Translations under genes and position numbers: made by a program
Notes under the pieces: model-generated
What the model was told of the DNA's origin: nothing
Seen by the model: the letters and a program-made list of their open reading frames with translations, nothing else
Database searches by the model: none
Shown here: positions 17,475-26,917 of the stretch, piece after piece
Numbering within the stretch: position 1 is the stretch's first letter
Layout of the letters: every line of letters starts with the position of its first letter
Source: Dyella sp. C9
Lineage (GTDB): Bacteria; Pseudomonadota; Gammaproteobacteria; Xanthomonadales; Rhodanobacteraceae
DNA length: 64,000 nucleotides
Reading direction: 5' to 3'
NCBI RefSeq assembly: GCF_003332825.1
Contig: NZ_QIRF01000007.1
Location: 108,633-172,632 of the forward strand

Positions 17475-20167
17475 TGGACCGCAAGTGGAAGTTCGGCGTG
17501 CAGCCCGTGCTGTGCGCGGCAGTGACGCTGGCCATGCTGGCCGCGACGGCCTCCTTGCCGGCGGCAACCGCCGCGGGCGTCCAGCCGGCGACGCCGCTTT
17601 ATCTCGATACCGGCCACAGCTTCGGGGAGCGCGCCGCCGACCTGGTGGCGCACATGACGCTGGAGGAGAAGGTCGCGCAGATGCAGAACAGCGCGCCGGC
17701 CATCCCGCGCCTGGGCGTGCCTTCGTATGACTGGTGGAACGAGGCCCTGCATGGCGTGGCGCGTGCCGGTGGCGCTACCGTGTTCCCGCAGGCTATCAGC
17801 ATGGCCGCCACGTTCGACACCACGCTGATGGACCAGGTGTCCAGCGCGATCAGCGACGAGGCGCGCGCCAAGTACAACGAGTTCCAGCGGCGCGGCATGC
17901 ATGGCCGCTACCAGGGGCTCACCTTCTGGTCGCCCAACATCAACATCTTCCGCGACCCGCGCTGGGGCCGTGGCCAGGAAACCTACGGCGAGGATCCCTT
18001 CCTCACCTCGCGCATGGGCGTGAGCTTCGTGCGCGGCCTGCAGGGCAACGATCCGATCTATCGCAAGCTGGACGCCACCGCCAAGCACTTCGCCGTGCAT
18101 AGCGGGCCGGAGTCCGAGCGCCACCGTTTTGACGTGCATCCTGACGAGCGCGACCTGTACGAGACCTACCTCCCCGCGTTCCAGGCACTGGTGCAGGACG
18201 CGCACGTGGACGCGGTGATGGGCGCGTACAACCGCGTGAACGGCGAATCGGCCTCGGCCAGCCAGCGGCTGCTGCAGGACACCTTGCGCCGTGACTGGGG
18301 TTTCCAGGGATACGTGATGTCCGATTGCGACGCGGTGGAGGACATCTACCAACACCATCAGCTGGTGCAGACCGCCGAACAGGCCTCCGCGCTGGCGGTG
18401 AAGCGCGGCGATGATCTCAACTGCGGCCACACCTATGCCGCGCTCACCGCGGCGGTGAAGCAGGGGCTGATCAGCGAGGCGGAACTGGACGTGTCGCTGA
18501 CGCGCCTGATGACGGCGCGCATGCGCCTGGGCATGTTCGATCCGCCGGCCCGCGTGCCATGGTCCAGCCTGCCGATCTCGGTGAACCAGTCGGCCGAACA
18601 CGATGCGCTGGCCCGCCGCGCCGCCGACGAATCCATCGTGCTGCTTAAGAACCATGGCGTGCTGCCGCTGTCGCGCGAACTGCGCCATGTGGCGGTGATC
18701 GGCCCCACCGCCGATGACGTCACCGCCCTGCTCGGCAATTACCACGGCACGCCGGCCGCGCCGGTGACCGTGCTGCAGGGCATCCGCAACGCGTTGCCGC
18801 AGGCGGAAGTGACCTATGCGAAGGGTGCGGCCCTGGTGCAGGGCTTCGACGACGAAGGCACGCCACTGATCGACGCGGCCGACCTGCGGCCCGACGCCGG
18901 CTCCGGCGAGCATGGCCTCAAGGGCGAGTATTTCCGCGGTGGCGACCTGCAGGGCACGCCGGTACTGACGCGGGTGGATGCGAAAGTGAGCTTCCGTTGG
19001 GATCACAGCGCACCCACCGACGATCTGGTTGCGCAGGGCGAGCTGGCCGCCGACCAGGCGCTGGACCCGGCGCATTTCAGCGTGCGCTGGAGTGGCGAGC
19101 TGGTGGCACCCAGGAGCGGCCATTACACGCTCACGGCGCCGGCCAGCGATGGTTATCGCCTGTACCTCGACGGTCACCTGCTGGTCGACGCCTGGGACAA
19201 CGCCACCGGCAAGGCCGCGACCGCATCGGTGGATCTGGTCGCCGGCAAGGCTTACGCGGTGCGCCTGGAGTACAGCAAGCGCGAGCACAACAACGATGTC
19301 CGCCTGGCCTGGCGCGAGCCCGGTGCCAGGCCCGCGTTCGAGGAAGCGATGGATGCGGCGCGCCATGCCGACGCCATCGTGTTCGTGGGCGGCCTGACCA
19401 GCGACATCGAAGGCGAGGAAATGAAGGTGAACTACCCCGGTTTTGCCGGTGGTGACCGCACCGACCTGCGCCTGCCCGCCACCCAGCAGAAGCTGCTGGA
19501 AGCGCTGCAGCGCACCGGCAAGCCGGTGGTGCTGGTGCTCACCTCCGGTTCGGCGCTGGCGGTGGATTGGGCGCAACAGCACGTGCCGGGCATCGTGCTG
19601 GCGTGGTATCCGGGCCAGCGCGGCGGCGATGCGGTGGCCGACGTGTTGTTCGGCTCGGTGAATCCATCCGGCCGCCTGCCGGTCACCTTCTACAAGGCCG
19701 ACGAGGCGCTGCCCGCCTTCGACGACTACCACATGGCCGGCCGCACCTATCGTTACTTCAAGGGCACGCCGCTGTATCCGTTCGGCTACGGTCTCTCGTA
19801 CACCACGTTCGGCTACAGCGACCTGCAGCTGGCCTCGTCCAGCGTGACGGTCGACGGCAGGCTCAGCGTGAGCGTGACGGTGAAGAACAGCGGCAGCCGT
19901 GCGGGCGACGAAGTAGTGCAGCTCTATGTGCGCAGCCTGCATGCCGGCCCGTGGCGATCCAACAAGGAACTGCGCGGTTTCCAGCGGGTGAGCCTGCAGC
20001 CGGGTGAGCAGCGCCGCATCAGTTTCGACCTCGCGCCGCGCACCGCGCTGCGCTACTACGACGACCAACAGCATGCCTATGCCGTCGACCCCGGTCGCTA
20101 CGAAGTGCAGGTGGGCGCCTCCAGCGCCGACATCCGCCTCAGCGAGCCGTTCGACGTGAGCCCGTAA
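17474..20167 (+). CDS. GH3 beta-xylosidase/beta-glucosidase with PA14 domain (exported)
   Basis: An 897-aa family 3 glycosidase with a signal peptide (LCAAVTLAMLAATASLPAATAAG). Order of domains: GH3 N-terminal TIM barrel (about 35-330) with nucleophile Asp in GYVMSDCDAVEDIY; GH3 C-terminal domain (from ESIVLLKNHGVLPLS); a PA14 insert (about 480-620, GLKGEYFRGGDLQGTP to YRLYLDGHLLVDAW) splitting that domain; and a C-terminal fibronectin-III-like domain (about 790-885). PA14 inserts in GH3 enzymes shape the entrance to the active site and favour oligosaccharides. The xylan operon context points to beta-xylosidase action. ATG 17474 is preceded by GGGGGAAG. Confidence 0.92.
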   Translation: MDRKWKFGVQPVLCAAVTLAMLAATASLPAATAAGVQPATPLYLDTGHSFGERAADLVAHMTLEEKVAQMQNSAPAIPRLGVPSYDWWNEALHGVARAGGATVFPQAISMAATFDTTLMDQVSSAISDEARAKYNEFQRRGMHGRYQGLTFWSPNINIFRDPRWGRGQETYGEDPFLTSRMGVSFVRGLQGNDPIYRKLDATAKHFAVHSGPESERHRFDVHPDERDLYETYLPAFQALVQDAHVDAVMGAYNRVNGESASASQRLLQDTLRRDWGFQGYVMSDCDAVEDIYQHHQLVQTAEQASALAVKRGDDLNCGHTYAALTAAVKQGLISEAELDVSLTRLMTARMRLGMFDPPARVPWSSLPISVNQSAEHDALARRAADESIVLLKNHGVLPLSRELRHVAVIGPTADDVTALLGNYHGTPAAPVTVLQGIRNALPQAEVTYAKGAALVQGFDDEGTPLIDAADLRPDAGSGEHGLKGEYFRGGDLQGTPVLTRVDAKVSFRWDHSAPTDDLVAQGELAADQALDPAHFSVRWSGELVAPRSGHYTLTAPASDGYRLYLDGHLLVDAWDNATGKAATASVDLVAGKAYAVRLEYSKREHNNDVRLAWREPGARPAFEEAMDAARHADAIVFVGGLTSDIEGEEMKVNYPGFAGGDRTDLRLPATQQKLLEALQRTGKPVVLVLTSGSALAVDWAQQHVPGIVLAWYPGQRGGDAVADVLFGSVNPSGRLPVTFYKADEALPAFDDYHMAGRTYRYFKGTPLYPFGYGLSYTTFGYSDLQLASSSVTVDGRLSVSVTVKNSGSRAGDEVVQLYVRSLHAGPWRSNKELRGFQRVSLQPGEQRRISFDLAPRTALRYYDDQQHAYAVDPGRYEVQVGASSADIRLSEPFDVSP

Positions 20168-20179
20168 GGAACCACCGTC

Positions 20180-21211
20180 ATGTCTCCCGTATCCACGCCC
20201 GCACGCATCGTCTGCTTCGGTGAACTGCTGCTGCGGCTGTCGCCTCCCTACCATGAGCTTCTGCTGCAGTCGCACCGGCTGGAGGCGCGCTTCGGCGGCG
20301 CCGAGGCCAACGTCGCTTCCTCACTGGCCATCCTCGGCCATCACAGCATGATGGTGAGCGCGTTGCCGGCGCAGGCTCTGGGTCATGCCTGCGCCGGCGA
20401 GTTGCGTCGGCATGGCGTGGACACCAGTGCGCTGCGTTATGCCGAGGGCCGCATGGGCCTGTATTTCCTGTCGCCGGGCGCCATGCAGCGACCCGCCGAA
20501 GTGCTGTACGACCGCGCAGGCTCGGTGTTCGCGCAGACGTCGCCCGACGCCTACGACTGGCCGCGCCTGCTCGCCGATGCGCAGTGGCTGCATGTGTCCG
20601 GCATCAATCTCGCGTTGGGCCAGGCGACCGCGCAGGCCACGCTGGATGCGGTGGCCACCGCCAGGACGCTGGGCGTGCACGTGTCCTTCGACGGCAATTA
20701 CCGCAGCCGGTTGTGGGGCGAGCGCGCCCATGAGGCGCCGGCGTTGATCCGCCAGGTGATGAGCCAAGCCGAGCTGATCCTGGGCAACGATCGTGACATC
20801 GCCCTCGCGCTGGGCCAGAGTTTTCCCCAGGCGCAGGCCGGCGAGCGTTTTCGCGCCGCCGCCTGCGCTGCTTTTTCCGCGTGGCCGCACCTGCGCTACG
20901 TTGCCGCGACGGAAAGGCGCCACCGCAATGTGGACGACCAGGAATTGACCGGCATGCTCTCCACCCGCGAGCATGCGCGCGTGACCCATGCCCACTCCCT
21001 GCAGGGAGTGGTGGATCGCATCGGCGGTGGCGATGCCTTTGCCGCGGGCCTGCTGCATGCGCTGCTGCGCGGCATGCCCGAACAGGCCGCGCTCGACTTC
21101 GCTACCGCAGCCGCCTGCCTCAAGCATTCGGTGCCGGGCGACGTGAACCTGCTGCGTGAGGCCGACATGCTGGCCTTCCTGCAGGGTGGCGGTTACGAGG
21201 TAAAGCGTTGA
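20180..21211 (+). CDS. kdgK: 2-Keto-3-deoxygluconate kinase
   Basis: Phosphorylates KDG, the mannonate dehydratase product, to KDPG. The 343-aa protein is a PfkB/ribokinase-fold sugar kinase: N-terminal FGELLLRLSPP, the substrate motif FGGAEANVASSLAILG, FDGNYRSRLWG in the middle, and the ATP/anion-hole signature RIGGGDAFAAGLLHALL with the catalytic Asp. The usual GAGD reads GGGD here, which is common in KdgK. ATG 20180 has AAGGA about 9 bp upstream. It lies 12 bp after the GH3 gene and overlaps uxuB by one base. Confidence 0.9.
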   Translation: MSPVSTPARIVCFGELLLRLSPPYHELLLQSHRLEARFGGAEANVASSLAILGHHSMMVSALPAQALGHACAGELRRHGVDTSALRYAEGRMGLYFLSPGAMQRPAEVLYDRAGSVFAQTSPDAYDWPRLLADAQWLHVSGINLALGQATAQATLDAVATARTLGVHVSFDGNYRSRLWGERAHEAPALIRQVMSQAELILGNDRDIALALGQSFPQAQAGERFRAAACAAFSAWPHLRYVAATERRHRNVDDQELTGMLSTREHARVTHAHSLQGVVDRIGGGDAFAAGLLHALLRGMPEQAALDFATAAACLKHSVPGDVNLLREADMLAFLQGGGYEVKR

Positions 21212-22692
21212 TGGCCGCCCCGGCTGCCCGTCCCCGCCTGTCGCCGGCCTGCCTTGCGCAGCTGCCGGCGAACGTGCAACAACCCGCCTACGCGCTGGAT
21301 GGCGTGCGCATCGGCATCGTGCACATCGGTGCCGGCGCGTTCCATCGCGCGCACCAGGCGGTCTATATCGATGACCTGCTGGCCACGCATCCGGAGTGGG
21401 CCATCTGCGGCGTCTCCCTGCACAGTACTGACGTGCGCGATGCGCTCGATCCGCAGGGCGGCCTTTACACCCTGGCCCTGCTTGGCAGCGAGCGCCACTT
21501 GCGCGTGATCGGCGCATTGCGCGAGATGCTCAGCGCCCGCGATCAGTCGGCGGCCGTGCTGGCGCGGCTGGCCGATCCGGCGGTGCGGCTGGTCACGCTG
21601 ACCATCACCGAGAAAGGCTATTGCCTGGCCGGCAGCGACCTCGATCTCTCGCACCCGGACATCGCGCATGACCTGGCGCATCCGGCGCAGCCGCGCAGCG
21701 CCATCGGCTACCTGGTGGCCGGCCTGCGCGAGCGGCAGCGCCATGGCATCGCGCCGTACACGGTGTTGAGCTGCGACAACCTTGCCGACAATGGCCATCG
21801 CCTGCATCGGGCAGTGCTGCAGTTCGCGCGACGGGTGGATGCGCCGCTGGCTGCGTGGATCGAGGCGAGCGTGTGCTTTCCGTGCTCGATGGTCGACAGC
21901 ATCACGCCGGCCACCGACGACGCCCTGCGCGAACGCATCGATGTCGAACTGGGTTGCGACGACGCCTGGCCGATCCAGCGCGAGGAATACACCCAATGGG
22001 TGGTGGAAGACCGCTTCGGCGGCGAGCGTCCGCCGTTGGAGCGCGTGGGCGTGACATTGAGCAGCGATATCGCCGGTTACGACCGCGCCAAGCTGCGCCT
22101 GCTCAACGGCGCGCACTCCTCGCTGGCGTATCTCGGCTCGCTGATGGAGCTGGACAGCGTGGGTGATGCCATGGCGCATCCCGCACTGGCTGGTTTCGTC
22201 GAACGGTTGATGCGCAGGCACATCGCCGCCGTGATCGCGTTGCCCCGCGCGATGGATGCCGAGGGTTACATCGACGCGATCCTGCAGCGCTTCCGCAATC
22301 CCTCGATTCGCCATCGCCTTTCGCAGATCGCGTGGGATGGCTCACAGAAACTGCCCGTGCGCCTGCTCAGCACCATCGGTGAGTCGCTGCGGCAGGGTCA
22401 ATCCATCGACGCGTTGTGCCTGCCCATCGCCGCGTGGATGCACTTCGTGCGGCGGCAGGCTTCGCGCGGCGTGGCGCTGGTGGATCCGATCAACGACACC
22501 CTGCAGGCACTGGGCAAGGGTTGCACCGGCGATGCCGGTCACGACGTGGCTCGCTTCCTGCAGCTGGAGGCGGTGTTCGGTGCGCTGGGTGTCGACCCGG
22601 TCTTCGGCGAGACTGTGCGCGCGGCCTATGCCGCGCTGGGTGATGCCTCGCCTGACGCGGTGGCCAATGCGCTAGCTCGCCATGCGGTGTGA
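21211..22692 (+). CDS. uxuB: D-mannonate oxidoreductase (fructuronate reductase)
   Basis: Reduces D-fructuronate to D-mannonate with NADH, between uronate isomerase and mannonate dehydratase. The 493-aa protein is a long-chain mannitol dehydrogenase family member: an N-terminal Rossmann part with IVHIGAGAFHRAHQAVY, VLSCDNLADNG in the middle, and the catalytic segment KLRLLNGAHSSLAYLG of the C-terminal helical domain. Related mannitol or tagaturonate enzymes share these motifs, so the assignment to fructuronate rests on the neighbours manD, kdgK and uxaC. The ATG overlaps the kdgK stop (TGATG); TTG 21208 is an alternative. Confidence 0.9.
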   Translation: MAAPAARPRLSPACLAQLPANVQQPAYALDGVRIGIVHIGAGAFHRAHQAVYIDDLLATHPEWAICGVSLHSTDVRDALDPQGGLYTLALLGSERHLRVIGALREMLSARDQSAAVLARLADPAVRLVTLTITEKGYCLAGSDLDLSHPDIAHDLAHPAQPRSAIGYLVAGLRERQRHGIAPYTVLSCDNLADNGHRLHRAVLQFARRVDAPLAAWIEASVCFPCSMVDSITPATDDALRERIDVELGCDDAWPIQREEYTQWVVEDRFGGERPPLERVGVTLSSDIAGYDRAKLRLLNGAHSSLAYLGSLMELDSVGDAMAHPALAGFVERLMRRHIAAVIALPRAMDAEGYIDAILQRFRNPSIRHRLSQIAWDGSQKLPVRLLSTIGESLRQGQSIDALCLPIAAWMHFVRRQASRGVALVDPINDTLQALGKGCTGDAGHDVARFLQLEAVFGALGVDPVFGETVRAAYAALGDASPDAVANALARHAV

Positions 22693-22750
22693 TGCCTTGC
22701 CTCCTTCATTCCGGCGGGCGCGCCATGCCGGCCTCGCACGAGAAGCATCC

Positions 22751-24373
22751 ATGAAGACCATCTATCCCCGCGCCCTTGCCCTGCTGGCCTGCGCCCTGTT
22801 TGGCGCCGCCGCACAAGCCGCCACGCTGCCGGTCGTGCGCGTGCAGGACGGCGCCAGCCAGCTGGTCGTCGACGGCAACCCATACCTGATGCTGGCCGGT
22901 GAGCTGGGCAACTCTTCCGCGGGCACGGCGGCGCAGGCCGACACCATCCTGCCACGGCTGGCAAGTCAGCACATCAACACCGTGCTGATGCCGGTGGCGT
23001 GGGAGCAGATCGAGCCGGTTGAGGGCCGGTACGACTTCCGCATCCTCGATCACTGGATCGACGTGGCGCGCAGCCAGCGCATGCATCTGGTGCTGTTGTG
23101 GTTCGGCAGTTGGAAGAACGGCTTTTCCGAATACGCGCCGGCATGGATCAAGGCGGACACCACGCGCTTTCCCCGGGCACGAGCCATCGACGGCACACCA
23201 TTGGAGATCCTCTCCACCTTTGGCGAGGAAACCCTGCGCCTGGACAGTCGCGCCTTTGCCGCGCTGATGGCCCACGTGCGCCAGAAGGATCTGCAGCAGA
23301 CCGTGCTGATGGTGCAGGTGGAGAACGAGGTGGGCCTGGTGGGTGACCGCCGCGACCGTTCCGCCGACGCCGATCGCGCCTTCCAGGGCGAGGTGCCGCC
23401 GGTGCTGGTGCAGGCGCTGCAGGCACAGCGCGCCAACCTGACGCCGGAACTGGCCGCGCACTTCAACGCGCAGGGCAGCCGCTGGAAGGACGTGTTTGGC
23501 GACGCCGCCGACGAGGTGTTCATGGCGTGGCGCTACGCCAGCTACATCGACCGCGTGGCGCAGGCCGGCAAGGCCGAATACGCGCTGCCCATGTACCTCA
23601 ACGGGCAGCTGCCGGCACCGCTGGAGCGCGCTGGCGACTATCCCAGCGGAGGACCGCATCCGTATTACCAGCAGGTCTATCGCGCGACGGCGCCGCATGT
23701 CGACTTCTACTCGCCGGACATCTACTGGCCGGAATTCGAGCAGTGGGTGAAGCGCTACCAGGCGCTGGGCAACCCGGTGTTCATCCCCGAGGCCAAGCTG
23801 CAGGTGGCGCCGTACAACGCGCTGTACGCCTACGGCGAGGCACGCGGCTTTGGTTTCAGCCCGTTCGACATCGACAGCGTGCCTGTGATGGGCGATGACA
23901 CCGACAGCCAGCCGTTGATGACCCAGGTCTACGGCGTGCTCGCGCAATTGGGCGAACTGCTGCCGGCGGCGCAGGCCCAGGCGCGCACGCGTGGACTGGT
24001 GCTGCATGCGGCAAGCCCGCGGCCGACCCAGGTGGTGGCACTCGGCGGCTATCTGTTCGAGGCGACCTTGTCGCGCTCCTGGCCGGAGAAGAAGCTGCTC
24101 ACCGACGATGGCGCCATGCTGGTGCTGCAATCGGCGCCGGACGAATTCTTCGTGGTGGGCAGCGGCCTCACCGTCAACGTCAGGCGCGATCCAGACGCGG
24201 ACGCCAAGGTAGCGGGCATAAGCAGCATCGAGGAAGTCACGCGCCAGGGCGCCGACTGGGTCGTGCGGCGCCGCCTCAACGGCGACCAGAGCAACCAGGG
24301 CCGCCAGTTGATGATGGATGCGCAGCACATGCGCATCTATCGCGTGCGCGTGCATGCCATCGCACGCCAGTGA
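22751..24373 (+). CDS. GH35 beta-galactosidase-like enzyme with DUF5597-type C-terminus (exported)
   Basis: A 540-aa exported glycosidase with signal peptide RALALLACALFGAAAQA. The TIM-barrel half has GH35/GH42-like motifs: GELGNSSAGT, VLMPVAWEQIEPVEGRYDF, VQVENEVGLVGDRRDRS (probable acid/base Glu in NEVG) and VFIPEAKLQVAP (probable nucleophile Glu). The C-terminal beta domain (about 390-540) resembles the DUF5597 module found behind this GH35 subgroup. Its position at the end of the xylan operon suggests removal of galactosyl or related side groups, but the substrate is inferred. ATG 22751 is chosen over the 22682 start because it begins at the signal peptide. It converges with uxaC. Confidence 0.82.
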   Translation: MKTIYPRALALLACALFGAAAQAATLPVVRVQDGASQLVVDGNPYLMLAGELGNSSAGTAAQADTILPRLASQHINTVLMPVAWEQIEPVEGRYDFRILDHWIDVARSQRMHLVLLWFGSWKNGFSEYAPAWIKADTTRFPRARAIDGTPLEILSTFGEETLRLDSRAFAALMAHVRQKDLQQTVLMVQVENEVGLVGDRRDRSADADRAFQGEVPPVLVQALQAQRANLTPELAAHFNAQGSRWKDVFGDAADEVFMAWRYASYIDRVAQAGKAEYALPMYLNGQLPAPLERAGDYPSGGPHPYYQQVYRATAPHVDFYSPDIYWPEFEQWVKRYQALGNPVFIPEAKLQVAPYNALYAYGEARGFGFSPFDIDSVPVMGDDTDSQPLMTQVYGVLAQLGELLPAAQAQARTRGLVLHAASPRPTQVVALGGYLFEATLSRSWPEKKLLTDDGAMLVLQSAPDEFFVVGSGLTVNVRRDPDADAKVAGISSIEEVTRQGADWVVRRRLNGDQSNQGRQLMMDAQHMRIYRVRVHAIARQ

Positions 24374-24376
24374 CCG

Positions 24377-24409
24377 AAGGCGGCGTGCCGGCATGCGACG
24401 CGCCGCCTT
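24377..24409. terminator. Bidirectional hairpin between GH35 gene and uxaC
   Basis: AAGGCGGCG (24377-24385) pairs perfectly with CGCCGCCTT (24401-24409). It lies in the 39-bp gap between two convergent genes. There is no strong T-tract on either side, so it may be a weak or factor-assisted terminator. Confidence 0.55.
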
Positions 24410-24412
24410 GAC

Positions 24413-25840
24413 TCAGGGCAGGCGATAGGCCTTCTTTGGCAGGCGGTAGGCCAGGTCCACCACGAGCTCCGCCGCTTCGTCCTCGTCCATGCGGTGCTCG
24501 GCCACCAGCTTGGCGAGGAAGGCGCAGTCGATGCGGCGCGCCACGTCGTGGCGTGCGGGAATCGACAGGAATGCGCGCGTGTCGTCGTTGAAGCCTACGG
24601 TGTTGTAGAAACCGCCGCTGGCCAGGGTCTGCTCGCGGAAGCGCCACATCCCCTCGGGCGCGTCGTGGAACCACCAGGCCGGGCCGAGGAACAGCGACGG
24701 GTAGTGGCCCGCCAGCGGCGCCAGTTCGCGGCTGTAGGTGCTCTCGTCCAGCGTGAACAGGATCAGCTGGAAGCGCGGCTCGTTGCCGAAGCGGTCCAGC
24801 AGCGGCTTGAGCGCGTTGACGTACTCGGTGCGCAGCGGAATGTCGGCACCCTTGTCGCGGCCGTAGTGCTCGAACAGCTGGCGGTTGTGGTTGCGGAAGC
24901 AGCCCGGATGGAGCTGCATCACCAGGCCGTCGTCCAGGCTCATCGCCGCCATCTCGGTCAGCACCTGCGCGCGGAACAGTTCCGCCTCCGCCGCGCTGGC
25001 CTTGCCGCGCACCACCGTGTCGAACAGGCGTTCGGCCTCGGCGCGCGAAAGATCGGCGGTCGCCGCGCTGGCGTGGCCGTGGTCGGTGGAGGTGGCGCCC
25101 GCCGCGGCGAAATACGCGCGACGCTGGCGATGTGCGCGCAGGTAGCCGTCCCAGCGGTAGACGTCCTCACCAGTGATCTCGCCGAAACGTCGCAAGGCAT
25201 CGGGGAACTGCTCGTGCTCGGGATCGACCACAGGATCCGGCCGGTAGGCGGTGACCACGCGACCCTTCCAGCCGCTTTCGCGGATCGCTGCATGGTGCTG
25301 CAGTGGATCGAGCGGCGATTCGGTGGTGGCGATCAGCTCGATATTGAAGCGCTCGAACAATGCACGCGGACGGAAGTTCGCTGTCTGCAGGGCCTCGGTG
25401 ATGTGGTCGAAGTAAAGGTCGGAGGTATCCGCGCCCAGGCGCGCGCGCAACCCGAACACATCGTGGAACACGTGGTTCAGCCACATCGACGAAGGCGTGC
25501 CGCGGAACAGGTGGAAGCGACTGGCGAACACCCGCCACGCCTCGCGCGGATCCACCGCGGCACGCGAGCCGTCGGCGCGCGGAATGCCCAGCGCATCCAG
25601 CGACACGCCCTGGCTGTAGAGCATGCGGAATACGTAGTGGTCCGGCACGAGCAGAAGCTCGGTGGCGTTGACGAAGGACGCGTTGTCGGCGAACCACGAC
25701 GGATCGGTATGCCCGTGCGGGCTGACGATCGGCAATTCTTCCACCTGCGCGAACAGGCGGCGTGCAATGGCGCGCTGCACCGGGTCGGAGGAAAACAGCC
25801 GGTCCTCATGCAGGGCGAGCGGGCGGGGTGCGGTGTTCAT
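24413..25840 (-). CDS. uxaC: Uronate isomerase (glucuronate isomerase)
   Basis: Isomerises D-glucuronate to D-fructuronate, the first intracellular step after alpha-glucuronidase. The 475-aa protein is an amidohydrolase-superfamily uronate isomerase: metal motif SPHGHTDPSWFA (His-x-His) near residue 41, IATTESPLDPLQHH, MQLHPGCFRNHN, LILFTLDESTYSREL and GFNDDTRAFLSIPARHDVARR near the C-terminus. All are the usual family segments and the length is normal. It is the last gene of the exuT-GH10-uxaC operon, 24 bp after the xylanase gene. Confidence 0.96.
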   Translation of the reverse strand: MNTAPRPLALHEDRLFSSDPVQRAIARRLFAQVEELPIVSPHGHTDPSWFADNASFVNATELLLVPDHYVFRMLYSQGVSLDALGIPRADGSRAAVDPREAWRVFASRFHLFRGTPSSMWLNHVFHDVFGLRARLGADTSDLYFDHITEALQTANFRPRALFERFNIELIATTESPLDPLQHHAAIRESGWKGRVVTAYRPDPVVDPEHEQFPDALRRFGEITGEDVYRWDGYLRAHRQRRAYFAAAGATSTDHGHASAATADLSRAEAERLFDTVVRGKASAAEAELFRAQVLTEMAAMSLDDGLVMQLHPGCFRNHNRQLFEHYGRDKGADIPLRTEYVNALKPLLDRFGNEPRFQLILFTLDESTYSRELAPLAGHYPSLFLGPAWWFHDAPEGMWRFREQTLASGGFYNTVGFNDDTRAFLSIPARHDVARRIDCAFLAKLVAEHRMDEDEAAELVVDLAYRLPKKAYRLP

Positions 25841-25864
25841 CGGGTGTCTCGTGGGTGAAGTCGA

Positions 25865-26917
25865 TCAGGGTGTGGCCGGGACGACGGAGCCGGAGGACGG
25901 CGCGTGTTGCGTGGCGGTGGGCGTGGCCAGCCGGCCGGCAACGTAGTCGCGTAGCCAGCTCAGCGCTGGGCGCTCGCTGCCGTCGGCGCGCACCAGGTAG
26001 GCGCCCTGCTTGTCGCGCCACAGGCCGGGGCGGAAGCCCCACAACGTGATGCCCTTGACGTCCGGGTGCTGCCAGAACACCGGAAAGATGCGCTGGTAGC
26101 CGGCCAGCTGCACGGCGTCGCTCGGGCCGTCGATGTCCAGTTCGGTGATGTAGATCGGCAGGCCGGTGGCGGCGAGTCGATCCAGGTTGGCCTGGTGCAC
26201 CGACATCGGCACGCCGGGCGCGGTCTCGAAGGCATGTTCCTGCAGGCCGATGCCGTCGATCAGGTGTTCGCGCTGCAGCAGTTCCACGATGCGGCGGTAG
26301 CGCAGCGTGTCGCGGTCGCTGCGCGTGATGCTGTAGTCGTTGATCAGCAGTCGCGCATGCGGGAAGTTCTGCCGGGCCAGGCGGAACGCGCTGATGATCC
26401 AGTCCCAGCCGGTGCTGCCCTTGCCGCCGAGTGCCGCCATGTAGTGGCCGCCGTCCTTCTTGTTGCCGGAGGGCGGATGGTGCAGAGGTTCGTTCACCAC
26501 CTCGACGAAATCCAGGTCAGGGTAGCGCTGGGCCACGGCGCTGAACCAGTGCTCGATCGCCTTGCGCTGTTCGGCAGGCGGGAGGTGGCGTACCCATTCG
26601 GGCTGCTGCTCCCCCCACACCAGCACATGCATGTGGAACAGCATGTCGTGGCTCTTGGCGAACTGGTAGGCGCGGTCGAGCCCGCTCCAGTCCATCTGTC
26701 CGCGCACAGGCTCCACGCTGGCCCATTTGCCGGCGTTCTCGGGCGTGACCTTGTTCCAGTAGTTGGCGAAACCTTCCGACTGGCTGGCGCTGTAGGTGCT
26801 GCCAAGGAACTTGGACTGTCCCGCGGCGAGCGGCGCGCCGTGTGCCGCAGGGAGGACCGCGGCGAGCGCAAGCAGCAGTCCCGCGACGAGCGTGCTCCTG
26901 ACCAACGTGTTCTTCAT
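25865..26917 (-). CDS. GH10 endo-1,4-beta-xylanase (exported)
   Basis: Cleaves the xylan backbone. The 350-aa protein has a signal peptide (LVAGLLLALAAVLPAAHG) and one GH10 TIM barrel: the substrate-binding KWASVEPVRGQMDWSGLD, HVLVWGEQQPEW, acid/base Glu143 in VEVVNEPLHHP and nucleophile Glu259 in YITELDIDG, then TLWGFRPGLWRDKQGAYLV. There is no carbohydrate-binding module. ATG 26917 overlaps the transporter stop (ATGA). Coupling to an ExuT-like transporter and uxaC fits a glucuronoxylan-directed enzyme, since GH10 products carry a terminal glucuronate that GH67 accepts. Periplasmic or secreted location cannot be decided. Confidence 0.95.
   Translation of the reverse strand: MKNTLVRSTLVAGLLLALAAVLPAAHGAPLAAGQSKFLGSTYSASQSEGFANYWNKVTPENAGKWASVEPVRGQMDWSGLDRAYQFAKSHDMLFHMHVLVWGEQQPEWVRHLPPAEQRKAIEHWFSAVAQRYPDLDFVEVVNEPLHHPPSGNKKDGGHYMAALGGKGSTGWDWIISAFRLARQNFPHARLLINDYSITRSDRDTLRYRRIVELLQREHLIDGIGLQEHAFETAPGVPMSVHQANLDRLAATGLPIYITELDIDGPSDAVQLAGYQRIFPVFWQHPDVKGITLWGFRPGLWRDKQGAYLVRADGSERPALSWLRDYVAGRLATPTATQHAPSSGSVVPATP

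Noticed and set aside
18900..19330. PA14 segment as a separate or inserted foreign gene
   Set aside because: The reading frame is continuous with the GH3 domains and this insertion is a known GH3 architecture.
17390..20275. 961-residue open frame on the minus strand
   Set aside because: It is the antisense shadow of the GH3 gene in high-GC DNA. The translation is rich in His, Arg and Ala with no domain pattern, while the plus strand has full GH3 motifs.
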